Source: Arcanobacterium_A sp034173665
Lineage (GTDB): Bacteria > Actinomycetota > Actinomycetes > Actinomycetales > Actinomycetaceae
Reading direction: 5' to 3'
NCBI GenBank assembly: GCA_034173665.1
Contig: JAXFDG010000020.1
Span: forward strand, 1-29,371
Length of the DNA: 29,371 nt
A model generated the notes under the pieces. That model was not told where the DNA came from. It saw only the letters and a program-made list of their open reading frames with translations, and made no database searches. Of this stretch, positions 1 to 7,879 are shown piece after piece; within the stretch, counting starts at the first letter, position 1, and the number at the start of each line of letters is the position of its first letter. Position numbers and translations under genes: made by a program.

Positions 1-1437
1 CTCCCTGAAAGCGGCATAGCCACAACAGAAGCAGCTTTCACCGCAAACACTCTTGCCCAAACGACAAGCTTGTCCAATTCACTTGCACCAAAGATTGTCA
101 GTCGCAGCGAATGGGGTGCTGGCAAAGCTACTTGGTCCCCGAAAGCTTACCCGCTGAAAGGCGCAGTCATTCACCACACTGCCGGAAACAATGTTTACAC
201 CGCAGCGCAAGCCCCAGGAATTGTTCGCAGCATTTTCCAGTATCATGCGATAACTCTCGGATGGGGTGATATTGGGTACAACTTCTTAGTAGATAAATAC
301 GGCGTCATCTATGAAGGACGCAGCGGATCTCTTACCGCCACCCCTGGACAAATGGTACAGGGAGCTCATGCAGCCAATGCAAACACTTACTCTGTTGGCA
401 TTTCTGTGCTCGGTTCATACATAAACGGAGTCCAACCAAGTAATGCTTCGATTACTGCCATTGAAAACATCTTGGCATGGCAATTCGATATGGCCGGGAT
501 TAATCCTTTTGGGAAATGGACCACAACAACAGATATCACCACCAATGTAATTGCGGGACATAAAGACGTTGGTTCAACCGCTTGCCCAGGACTCATCTAT
601 GACCGTCTTGGAGATATTAGAGCCAATGTTGCAAAAATAATTTCCGAGAAAGCGACCAGTACTGTCAATCCTCCTATTTTACCGGATCCAGAGTTCGTAG
701 GCATTGCATATCTTGCTATCAGTTCTAAACAAGTTGGTAAAGGCTGGCCAGGAACTAATGTTTGGGGCGCGGGAGACTTTACTTCCGATGGATTTGCCGA
801 CTTGATTCTGCGGAATCAAAATGGTGAGTTAATACTCTACAACGGCAAAGAAAGTAATCTCTGGGAAGCGCCACAAAAAATCGGACGTGGATGGGGCAGT
901 TTTGCAGATCTCTATATGGGAGTGGACTTTAACGGCGATGAATTTTTAGACATCGTTGGACGAACCACCACTGGCGATTTATTACTCTATCCCGGAAATG
1001 GTAACGGAGGATTTGAAATACCACAGAAAATCGGAAAAGGCTGGCAATCCTTTAAATCGATCACCCTTGCACAATCTGGGATGAATAAAAAACCAGCTTT
1101 TATCACCATAAATTCTCTCGGAGAAGCACGCCTTTACCCAACAAATGGCAGCGGAACATTCCTCACTCCAAGATCCTTAGGAAAACGACCTGATTTGACT
1201 GCTGCAACCTATGTCGGAGATTGGGATTTGGATGGATATAGCGATATCGTAGCGATCCAAAACAATGGTGATTTATACAGCTTCCGCTTTACAGAAGAAG
1301 GAATTAGTTTTGGCACTAAAATTGGAAAAGGATGGGGTTCAATGAAGAAATTGCTCCTCGGCGATTTCGGAGAAGCCCCCAATACCTTATATGCAATTAA
1401 CAATTCCGGGCTACTCTACAGCTATCACTGGAAGTAA
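1..1437 (+). CDS. PGRP/Amidase_2-type N-acetylmuramoyl-L-alanine amidase with FG-GAP-like repeats (5' partial)
   Basis: The reading frame is open from base 1, so the true start lies upstream; a TTG at 70 is in frame but has no reason to be the start. Residues below count from that TTG. The first ~190 residues are a zinc amidase of the PGRP family: HHTAG (35-39), GWGDIGYNF (64-72), a YEGRSG motif and GHKDVGSTACPG (163-174), which together supply the His/His/Cys zinc ligands. Such enzymes cut the bond between muramic acid and L-alanine in peptidoglycan. The rest (~210-455) carries FG-GAP/VCBS-like units with calcium-loop motifs DFTSDGFADL (236), DFNGDEFLDI (286) and DWDLDGYSDI (384), plus an IGKGW-type motif about every 50 residues. 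This suggests a beta-propeller that binds wall polymer. Secretion is expected, but the signal peptide would lie outside the window. It precedes the galactan genes on the same strand by 105 bases. Confidence 0.9.
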   Translation, partial: LPESGIATTEAAFTANTLAQTTSLSNSLAPKIVSRSEWGAGKATWSPKAYPLKGAVIHHTAGNNVYTAAQAPGIVRSIFQYHAITLGWGDIGYNFLVDKYGVIYEGRSGSLTATPGQMVQGAHAANANTYSVGISVLGSYINGVQPSNASITAIENILAWQFDMAGINPFGKWTTTTDITTNVIAGHKDVGSTACPGLIYDRLGDIRANVAKIISEKATSTVNPPILPDPEFVGIAYLAISSKQVGKGWPGTNVWGAGDFTSDGFADLILRNQNGELILYNGKESNLWEAPQKIGRGWGSFADLYMGVDFNGDEFLDIVGRTTTGDLLLYPGNGNGGFEIPQKIGKGWQSFKSITLAQSGMNKKPAFITINSLGEARLYPTNGSGTFLTPRSLGKRPDLTAATYVGDWDLDGYSDIVAIQNNGDLYSFRFTEEGISFGTKIGKGWGSMKKLLLGDFGEAPNTLYAINNSGLLYSYHWK

Positions 1438-1542
1438 CACTATTATCGATACGCACAATCTCTCCTCACCTCATGGAAGACAGCAATTTCTTAGATATCA
1501 TAAGAATAATGCTCGTAATACCGAAGAGATAGTGAGATAAAT

Positions 1543-2721
1543 ATGAGCGCAGACTTACTGATTGTGGGTACCGGACTTTTTGGCCTAACCGTAGCCGACA
1601 CAATGGCGAAACAAGGCATTAAAGTTGCACTCATTGATCGCCGTAATCATCTCGGTGGAAACGCATATTCTGAAGCAGATCCAGAAACTGGGATTGAAGT
1701 ACACCGCTACGGGGCTCATCTTTTCCATACTTCAAATGAACGAGTATGGAACTATGTAAATGAATTTACCAGCTTTACCAGCTACGTACACAAGGTCTAT
1801 TCCACAGTTAAAGGCGAGGTTTATCCTATGCCGGTAAACCTCGGAACCATCAATCAATTCTTCCGCTCCGCATACACACCGGACCAAGCAAAAGAATTAA
1901 TCGCGCAGCAAGCACAAGAAGTAAGTATCGACGACGTATCTAATTTCCAAACAAAAGGTATCTCTCTGGTTGGGCGCCCTCTCTTCGAAGCCTTCTTCGA
2001 AGGATACACAGCAAAACAATGGCAAACCAATCCAATCGATCTTCCAGACTCAATTATTAGCCGTCTCCCCGTACGCTTTAATTACGATAATCGCTACTTC
2101 AATGACACTTGGGAAGGCCTCCCAACCGATGGCTATGGCGCATGGCTTGAGCGGATGGTTGATCATCCGAACATCGAAGTAACATTAAATAGTGACTTCT
2201 TTGATGAAAATAATCCCCTTGGCCAGAAAGCAACCGTTGGACAGCTACCGATTGTTTACACCGGCCCAATCGACCGTTACTTCAATTACAGTCTCGGAAA
2301 CCTCGGATGGCGAACAATCGATCTTGATTGGCAAGTATTAAACACAGGTGATTTCCAAGGAACTTCCGTCATGAACTACGGCGACTTAGACGTTCCATAC
2401 ACCCGAATTCACGAATTCCGCCATTTCCATCCAGAACGCGATTACTATCCAAAAGACAAAACAGTAATCGCCTATGAATATTCGCGCTTTGCAAACCAAG
2501 ACGACGAACCTTACTACCCTATTAATAAAACTGAGGACCGCGAGAAGTATCTCTCCTATAAAGAACTCGCACTTCAGGAACCAAATGTTCTCTTTGGAGG
2601 CCGCCTTGGATCTTATAAATACCTTGATATGCATATGGCCATTGCAAGTGCTATGTCTCGTGTAGATAACATCATCGCACCATTCTTCCGTAACGAACTC
2701 ACAGAAATGAAACTCTCCTAA
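1543..2721 (+). CDS. glf: UDP-galactopyranose mutase
   Basis: This flavoenzyme interconverts UDP-galactopyranose and UDP-galactofuranose in the cytoplasm, supplying the donor for galactofuranose polymers. The 392-residue length is normal for the family. The N-terminus shows the FAD Rossmann motif GTGLFG (9-14), then HLGGNAYSE (36-44) and RYGAHLFHTS (55-64). Further on are GYTAKQW (154-160) and RLPVRFNYDNRYF (174-186), all hallmarks of bacterial Glf. The start ATG has only a loose purine-rich stretch (GAGATAGTGAG) upstream. It ends 3 bases before the exporter permease gene, so glf, wzm and wzt are probably one transcript, with glfT2 next on the same strand. Confidence 0.96.
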   Translation: MSADLLIVGTGLFGLTVADTMAKQGIKVALIDRRNHLGGNAYSEADPETGIEVHRYGAHLFHTSNERVWNYVNEFTSFTSYVHKVYSTVKGEVYPMPVNLGTINQFFRSAYTPDQAKELIAQQAQEVSIDDVSNFQTKGISLVGRPLFEAFFEGYTAKQWQTNPIDLPDSIISRLPVRFNYDNRYFNDTWEGLPTDGYGAWLERMVDHPNIEVTLNSDFFDENNPLGQKATVGQLPIVYTGPIDRYFNYSLGNLGWRTIDLDWQVLNTGDFQGTSVMNYGDLDVPYTRIHEFRHFHPERDYYPKDKTVIAYEYSRFANQDDEPYYPINKTEDREKYLSYKELALQEPNVLFGGRLGSYKYLDMHMAIASAMSRVDNIIAPFFRNELTEMKLS

Positions 2722-2724
2722 AAA

Positions 2725-3603
2725 ATGACTACGCAAACTTCCGATGAATACGTAATCCCTGGAAAGTCTCAGGGATTACGTGGAGTGCTTGCACACCGCT
2801 ACCTACTTTCACTGATTGTTGGAAAAGAAATTCGCGTCAGATACCGCGGATCTTATCTCGGCATGCTCTGGTCATACGCAAAACCAGCAACTCAGTTTTT
2901 AGTATTCTTCCTAGTAATTGGTCATTTCATGGGAATGGGAAGAGCGATTCCAAATTACGTAATTTATATGTTCTCAGGAATTATCTTAATTAATTTTGTA
3001 AATGAAATTATCGGCCAAGGTAGCAGATCTATTGTCTATAACAAAGATTTAGTAAAGAAAATTTACTTACCGAGGGAGCTTTTCCCGGTAGCTGTACTAC
3101 GTGTAGCTATCGTGCATTTTCTACCTCAAATTCTAATTCTCTTACTAGGAACCCTACTTTTCTCATGGCGACCTGGAATCACCAATCTCCTAGCAGCATT
3201 TGCTGGGTTTGGGATAATAGCAATCTTCTCACTAGGTATTGCCCTTCTCTCGTCAGCATTAAACGTTCTTTTCAGAGATACAGAAAATTTTGTCGATTTA
3301 CTGCTGATGATTGCTACCTGGGCTTCCCCGATTCTTTACACAGTGCATATGGTAAGCGATGTGTTTTCTGGAAAACTAGAATTCCTTTGGTACCTGTACT
3401 TATTAAACCCAATTACTATTGGCACTGAACTATTTCACTATGCATTTTGGGTTCCAACTTTAGATGCTGCTTCAAGTATCAATGCCGGATTACCCCATTT
3501 AGGAATCTGGACTGTTATCGCTTTCGCAGTATCTATAATTACTTTACTTTTCGGAGAACGGGTCTTCCGCCGAATCGATCCACGATTCGCACAGGAGCTA
3601 TAA
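2725..3603 (+). CDS. wzm: Wzm-like ABC-2 polysaccharide export permease
   Basis: This is an integral membrane component of an ABC-2 type exporter for lipid-linked polysaccharide. The protein has 292 residues. After a short polar N-terminus comes an ABC-2 permease pattern: a conserved cytoplasmic stretch KEIRVRYRGSYLGMLW (near residues 34-49) followed by about six hydrophobic segments. The family motif NKDLVKKIYLPRELFPVA lies near 109-126. By family knowledge it pairs with the ATPase encoded next, and the mycobacterial counterpart (Rv3783/Rv3781) moves galactan precursors. It starts 3 bases after glf, with no clear ribosome site of its own, which suggests coupled translation. Its stop overlaps the next start. 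The cargo is inferred to be galactan from the flanking glf and glfT2 genes. Confidence 0.92.
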   Translation: MTTQTSDEYVIPGKSQGLRGVLAHRYLLSLIVGKEIRVRYRGSYLGMLWSYAKPATQFLVFFLVIGHFMGMGRAIPNYVIYMFSGIILINFVNEIIGQGSRSIVYNKDLVKKIYLPRELFPVAVLRVAIVHFLPQILILLLGTLLFSWRPGITNLLAAFAGFGIIAIFSLGIALLSSALNVLFRDTENFVDLLLMIATWASPILYTVHMVSDVFSGKLEFLWYLYLLNPITIGTELFHYAFWVPTLDAASSINAGLPHLGIWTVIAFAVSIITLLFGERVFRRIDPRFAQEL

Positions 3604-4388
3604 TGACAAAAAACTCAGATGAAATAGCAAAACCTGACTTTCTTGAAAGCTCTGCGAAAGAGCCAGTAATTGTTTCGGAAAATATTGTAAAAGAATTTGC
3701 GTTTAAACATATCTACACGTTAAAAGACCGCCTTGTGCGCACCCTAACCCGCAAGCGCACCCCGAGTGGGGAACAATTTCGCGCCTTAGACAACGTTTCT
3801 TTCACAATTAATCGCGGAGAAACCATTGCGCTCCTTGGATTTAACGGATCAGGAAAATCAACAATTCTAAAACTGATCTCCGGAGTGCTCCAACCAACTT
3901 CTGGAATTATCAAATATAAAGGAACAGTTGCTGGATTAATTGAAGTTGGCGCAGGTTTCCACCCTGATCTCACAGGACGTGAAAATATCTACCTAAATGC
4001 AGCTATTCTTGGCGTAAGCAAAGAAAAAATTGATGAAGTTTTCGATGATATTGTTTCATTTTCAGAGATTGAAAAATTTATTGATACTGAAGTGAAATTT
4101 TATTCTTCTGGAATGTTTTTACGGCTTGCTTTTTCTGTTTGCGTACATACAGACCCCGATATCTTTTTAATTGATGAGATTCTAGCTGTTGGAGATGAGC
4201 CATTCCAACGCAAGTGCATTAAAAAAATTCGTGAGTTACAAGAAAACGGAAAAACAATGGTAATTGTCTCTCACGATTTGAACCTAATGACTGAACTCTG
4301 CACTCGTGGAATACTCCTCGAGCGCGGAAAAATCATTAATGACGGTCCTGTTGAAGAGTGCGTCGCCATCATGCGAGAAGAAAATTAG
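3603..4388 (+). CDS. wzt: Wzt-like polysaccharide export ATPase
   Basis: This is the nucleotide-binding subunit that powers Wzm. I chose the ATG at 3603, which overlaps the wzm stop by one base (TAATG) and has AGGAG at 3593-3597; an in-frame extension to 3447 only runs inside wzm. The product has 261 residues. Walker A is GFNGSGKST (79-87), the signature is YSSGM (167-171), Walker B is DIFLIDE (186-192) and the switch histidine is in VSHD (224). The signature is the LSGGQ variant usual for O-antigen/teichoic-acid type ATPases. It ends soon after the ATPase domain and lacks the C-terminal sugar-binding domain of E. coli O9a Wzt, resembling the short mycobacterial type. This suggests that export does not depend on recognising a modified chain end. 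Confidence 0.94.
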   Translation: MTKNSDEIAKPDFLESSAKEPVIVSENIVKEFAFKHIYTLKDRLVRTLTRKRTPSGEQFRALDNVSFTINRGETIALLGFNGSGKSTILKLISGVLQPTSGIIKYKGTVAGLIEVGAGFHPDLTGRENIYLNAAILGVSKEKIDEVFDDIVSFSEIEKFIDTEVKFYSSGMFLRLAFSVCVHTDPDIFLIDEILAVGDEPFQRKCIKKIRELQENGKTMVIVSHDLNLMTELCTRGILLERGKIINDGPVEECVAIMREEN

Positions 4389-4449
4389 AGGTAAATATCT
4401 AATTAGCTGTAGTAATCACGCAGATATTCTCCACTCTAGATAGACTATT

Positions 4450-4468
4450 ACTCAACATATAGTTGAGT
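4450..4468. repeat. 7-bp inverted repeat just upstream of glfT2
   Basis: ACTCAAC (4450-4456) and GTTGAGT (4462-4468) are perfect inverted copies around ATATA. The repeat ends immediately before the ribosome-binding sequence GGGAG (4470-4474) of the gene starting at 4479. It could be an operator, a small hairpin that controls access to the ribosome site, or chance. It lies in the 90-base gap that separates wzt from glfT2, the only sizeable gap within the galactan module. Confidence 0.4.
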
Positions 4469-4478
4469 TGGGAGAATC

Positions 4479-6422
4479 ATGACTTCGGTACTACAAAACA
4501 TTGTATTTCCAGCGAATATGGATTCAGACGTACTACCTCTGTACGTTGATGCTGATATTTGGACGCAAGTTGGCTACCACCCGGTACGTTTAACATCGAT
4601 TCCTGGAATTGACGATGTAATCTCTCGTTTTAGTTCCCGAATTCGTTCTGGGAAACGTGTATCGTTTGCAACTTACTTTAATGCCTTTCCAGCATCTTAT
4701 TGGCAACGCTGGACAGTAGTAGAAAATCTTACTCTGAATCTTAATCTAACTGGCCACGGAACAGTAACCGTGTATCGTTCCAACCAAGCCGGGCAACAAC
4801 AACGCGTCGCAACCCAACTAGTTTCTGGCGAAAATATCGAACTAAACTTCAGCCTAAAACTAGATAAATTCGGAGACGGCGGATGGTACTGGTTCGATTT
4901 AAGCGCTGGAACTGAAGATTTAATTCTTAATTCCGGAGCCTGGATCACCCCTGATACTCCAGTCAATACTGGAAAACTTAGTCTTGGAATGTGCACTTAC
5001 AATAAGGCCGACTACTGTGTAAAAACATTGCAAGCAGTAGCTTCTGAAGTAGGTTTACTCTCAGAAATTGATCAAATTCTTTTAGTAGACCAAGGGACGA
5101 TAAAAGTTCAAGATGAAGCTGAGTTCCCCGCAATTGCAAAAGATCTCGGAGCGAAACTGCGAGTTATTAATCAAGGAAACTTGGGCGGCTCCGGAGGATT
5201 TTCTCGGGCAATGTATGAAACTTTAAAGTTGGATAATACCGATTACCTGCTGCTTCTTGACGACGATATTGAATTTGAACCCGAGAGTGCTTTACGCGCA
5301 CTACAATTTGGCAGGTTTAGCCGCAATCCAACCATCGTTGGCGGACACATGTTTGACCTTTTAGATAAACCTGTGATTCATGCGTGGGCTGAACAAATTG
5401 ATCCTTTGCCATTCCTTTGGGGACCAAGTTTCCCAGAGCAACACCGTCATGACTTTCGCCAGTCGAATCTTCGTCAAACTCCTTGGATGCATGCACGCTT
5501 GGATTCTGATTACAACGGCTGGTGGATGTGTCTTATACCAAAGAAAATCATTGCCGATATCGGACTATCCTTGCCACTTTTTATCAAATGGGACGACGCA
5601 GAGTACGGTCTTCGCGCAAAAGCAGCTGGCTATCGCACTGTTTCACTGCCCGGAGTTTGTTTATGGCACATGTCTTGGCTTGATAAAGACGATTCACAAG
5701 ATTGGCAAGCATACTTCCATACTCGCAATAAACTAATCGCAGGACTACTCCATTCAACCCAGCGAAAATCTGGTCGCTTAATACAGAATAGTTATCGGCA
5801 AGATGTAAAAAAGCTACTAAACATGCAGTATTACGCTGCTCAACTTTCTGTAAATGCTTGGCGCGATGTTCTAGCTGGTCCAGAAAATCTAATTGAAACA
5901 GTGCTCGAGGTTATGCCAAATGCAAGAGCACTCGCAAAAGACTTTCCAGAAACGAAGGTCTACAAACCAAGTGACCCGGCACAACCACGCACCGCCTCTA
6001 ACCGTGAACTTCCATCTATTAAGTTGCTAAGTGATACTAATCCGGAAAATGATTCACGGGCACTTGAATATCCAAAAGGGATTAAACTTGCATTATTCAC
6101 TTTAAAAAATGGCACACTACATTGGTTCCGTAGTTCTGCAAAAGAATTGGCTCCAGAGAGTGAATTCGGTAAGCAAGATGCAATGTGGTGGAGAATTCCA
6201 AAATACAAGAGTGTTCTGGTAGGTGCAGCTGACGGTTCTGGAAAAATGCTCTATCAACATGACCAAGAAAAATTTCGTAAGCTTTTAAAGCAAGCGTACA
6301 TGCTAGCCAAAAATGTAGAACGCAATTGGGATTCTTTATCTGCAAGGTATAAAGCTGCAGCACGTGAACTCAGCTCAGTTGAATCTTGGGAAAAAATATT
6401 TAAGGCTAACCAAGATTCTTAA
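4479..6422 (+). CDS. glfT2: GlfT2-type polymerising galactofuranosyltransferase
   Basis: This GT2-family processive enzyme adds galactofuranose units from UDP-Galf to a lipid-linked primer at the inner membrane face. At 647 residues it is close to mycobacterial GlfT2 (637), and the architecture matches: an N-terminal beta-sandwich with FNAFPASYW (67-75), then the GT-A core with NLGGSGGF (234-241) and the metal site DDD (261-263). The catalytic region WDDAEYGLR (371-379) follows, with WHM (histidine 397), then YFHTRN and a helical C-terminal domain. These positions line up closely with the residues known for the mycobacterial enzyme. GGGAG precedes the ATG by four bases. It follows glf-wzm-wzt and ends 43 bases before a strong palindrome. 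Alternating beta-1,5/1,6 linkage is known for the mycobacterial enzyme but is only inferred here. Confidence 0.95.
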   Translation: MTSVLQNIVFPANMDSDVLPLYVDADIWTQVGYHPVRLTSIPGIDDVISRFSSRIRSGKRVSFATYFNAFPASYWQRWTVVENLTLNLNLTGHGTVTVYRSNQAGQQQRVATQLVSGENIELNFSLKLDKFGDGGWYWFDLSAGTEDLILNSGAWITPDTPVNTGKLSLGMCTYNKADYCVKTLQAVASEVGLLSEIDQILLVDQGTIKVQDEAEFPAIAKDLGAKLRVINQGNLGGSGGFSRAMYETLKLDNTDYLLLLDDDIEFEPESALRALQFGRFSRNPTIVGGHMFDLLDKPVIHAWAEQIDPLPFLWGPSFPEQHRHDFRQSNLRQTPWMHARLDSDYNGWWMCLIPKKIIADIGLSLPLFIKWDDAEYGLRAKAAGYRTVSLPGVCLWHMSWLDKDDSQDWQAYFHTRNKLIAGLLHSTQRKSGRLIQNSYRQDVKKLLNMQYYAAQLSVNAWRDVLAGPENLIETVLEVMPNARALAKDFPETKVYKPSDPAQPRTASNRELPSIKLLSDTNPENDSRALEYPKGIKLALFTLKNGTLHWFRSSAKELAPESEFGKQDAMWWRIPKYKSVLVGAADGSGKMLYQHDQEKFRKLLKQAYMLAKNVERNWDSLSARYKAAARELSSVESWEKIFKANQDS

Positions 6423-6464
6423 GCAAAAGGGCAAGATGTCTATCAAGCAGTAGATTAATATAAG

Positions 6465-6498
6465 AATATAGGAGGGGGACTAGTCCCCCTCCTATATT
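6465..6498. terminator. Perfect 34-bp palindrome, likely bidirectional terminator
   Basis: A perfect palindrome with arms of 17 bases sits between two converging genes. Each arm holds AATATAGGAGGGGGACT, so the RNA would form a GC-rich stem capped by a few bases around ACTAGT, with AT-rich ends on both sides. The symmetry means it can work for the galactan module (plus strand) and for the dehydrogenase gene (minus strand). The downstream U-runs are short in both directions. Confidence 0.85.
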
Positions 6499-6515
6499 AA
6501 TTGTTAAGGAAAATC

Positions 6516-7811
6516 TTATGAAGCATCCCCGATAACAATACGTGGAACACCTTGCCATAGTTCTGCCGAAGTAATTCGTCGTCCATCAAATATCAATTTC
6601 ACCCCAGGTAAATCTGCGGGGGAAATCTTCCGATATTCTTCATGATCAGCTTGAACTACAGCAACATCCACCGTATCACCGAAGTGGTATGGAGCCCAAC
6701 CGAATTTTTCTAATTCTTCATCTTTGTACATTGGATCGTGTACAACAACTTCCGCTCCACGAGCCTGGAGTGCATCAACTGTGGCAAAGACTCCAGAAAA
6801 AGCAGTTTCTTTTACTCCCCCACGGTATGAGGCACCCAAAACTGCAACTTTTTGGCCAGATAAATCGCCAAGTAGCTGAGAAATACGGGAAACCACGTAC
6901 TCTGGCATTTGCGCATTGTAACTCCGAGCAGTACGCACCACAGACGCATCCGGATCTGTAGATAAATATAAACGCGGATACACTGGAATACAATGCCCAC
7001 CAACAGCAATACCAGGTTGATGAATATGGGAATATGGCTGCGAATTACAAGCTTCAATTACTTTTAATACATCTATTCCAACTTTGTCTGCATACACTGC
7101 AAACTGATTTGCTAGACCAATATTCACATCTCGATAAGTGGTCTCTGCCAGTTTTGCCATTTCTGCAGCTTCTGCAGTTCCCATATCCCAAACGCCGTTA
7201 TCACGTGGTAAATCTTCGCGCACATCAAATTGCAATACGGACTCATAAAACTCAATAGCTTTAGCTGTGCCTTCTGCAGTGAGGCCACCGACAAGTTTTG
7301 GATACTTGCGTAGATCAGCAAAAACACGACCCGTAAGTACACGCTCTGGAGAAAATACAAGATGAAAATCTTTACCCTCAGTAAGTCCTGAAATTTCCTC
7401 AATCATTGGCTTCCAGCGATTACGAGTAGTTCCCACAGGTAAAGTCGTCTCATAAGAAATTAACGTACCCGGTGCAAGATACTCGGCAAACGATTTAGTT
7501 GCCGCGTCCATCCAAGTGAAGTCAGGCTTCCAGGTTTCATCATTCACAAATAGCGGCACAACAATCACAATTGCTTCCGCAGTTGGAATTGCCTCAGAAT
7601 AATCTGTGGTTGCCCACAGTTTTCCAGCTGGAACAAGTTCTGTGAGTTTATCTTGTAAATACGCTTCTCCAGGGAAGGGCTCCTGTGCTTTATTGATTAA
7701 ATCTACTACAGATTGGTTAACATCAACTCCAACCACCTCGTGACCGGAATCAGCAAACTGCACTGCTAAAGGTAAGCCGATTTTCCCCATCGCAATAACT
7801 GCAATGCGCAT
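6516..7811 (-). CDS. UDP-glucose/GDP-mannose dehydrogenase family, WbpA-like UDP-HexNAc 6-dehydrogenase
   Basis: This NAD-dependent enzyme oxidises C6 of a nucleotide sugar to the uronic acid. It has 431 residues. The N-terminal Rossmann fold begins MRIAVIAMGKIGLP, with alanine where the first glycine of the usual GxGxxG stands. The central domain has SPERVL (154-159) and the catalytic cysteine is C274 in GGHCIPVYP. SPER and the general length fit UDP-N-acetyl-hexosamine dehydrogenases (WbpA/WbpO/WecC) better than UDP-glucose dehydrogenase, though substrate is not certain. The start has GGAGGAATAG upstream. It lies 68 bases downstream of a GT4 gene on the same strand. The WbpB-, WbpE- and WbpD-like genes at 15347-18041 suggest that it provides the first step of a diacetamido-uronic-acid pathway. 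Confidence 0.88.
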   Translation of the reverse strand: MRIAVIAMGKIGLPLAVQFADSGHEVVGVDVNQSVVDLINKAQEPFPGEAYLQDKLTELVPAGKLWATTDYSEAIPTAEAIVIVVPLFVNDETWKPDFTWMDAATKSFAEYLAPGTLISYETTLPVGTTRNRWKPMIEEISGLTEGKDFHLVFSPERVLTGRVFADLRKYPKLVGGLTAEGTAKAIEFYESVLQFDVREDLPRDNGVWDMGTAEAAEMAKLAETTYRDVNIGLANQFAVYADKVGIDVLKVIEACNSQPYSHIHQPGIAVGGHCIPVYPRLYLSTDPDASVVRTARSYNAQMPEYVVSRISQLLGDLSGQKVAVLGASYRGGVKETAFSGVFATVDALQARGAEVVVHDPMYKDEELEKFGWAPYHFGDTVDVAVVQADHEEYRKISPADLPGVKLIFDGRRITSAELWQGVPRIVIGDAS

Positions 7812-7879
7812 ATTCTATTCCTCCAAAAATCCTATTTAATTAGGGCTGAAATAATTCTATCTCTATTTGTAAAACTTCA

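Noticed and set aside
1438..1542. Gap before glf checked for promoter or terminator
   Set aside because: AT-rich hexamers such as AATAAT are present, but no -35/-10 pair at good spacing and no stable hairpin was found.
2386..2736. 116-codon open frame on the minus strand
   Set aside because: It lies antisense to the 3' part of glf and has no recognisable domain.
3447..3602. In-frame upstream extension of the wzt gene
   Set aside because: It runs inside wzm. The ATG at 3603 overlaps the wzm stop and has an AGGAG ribosome site, and family similarity begins after it.
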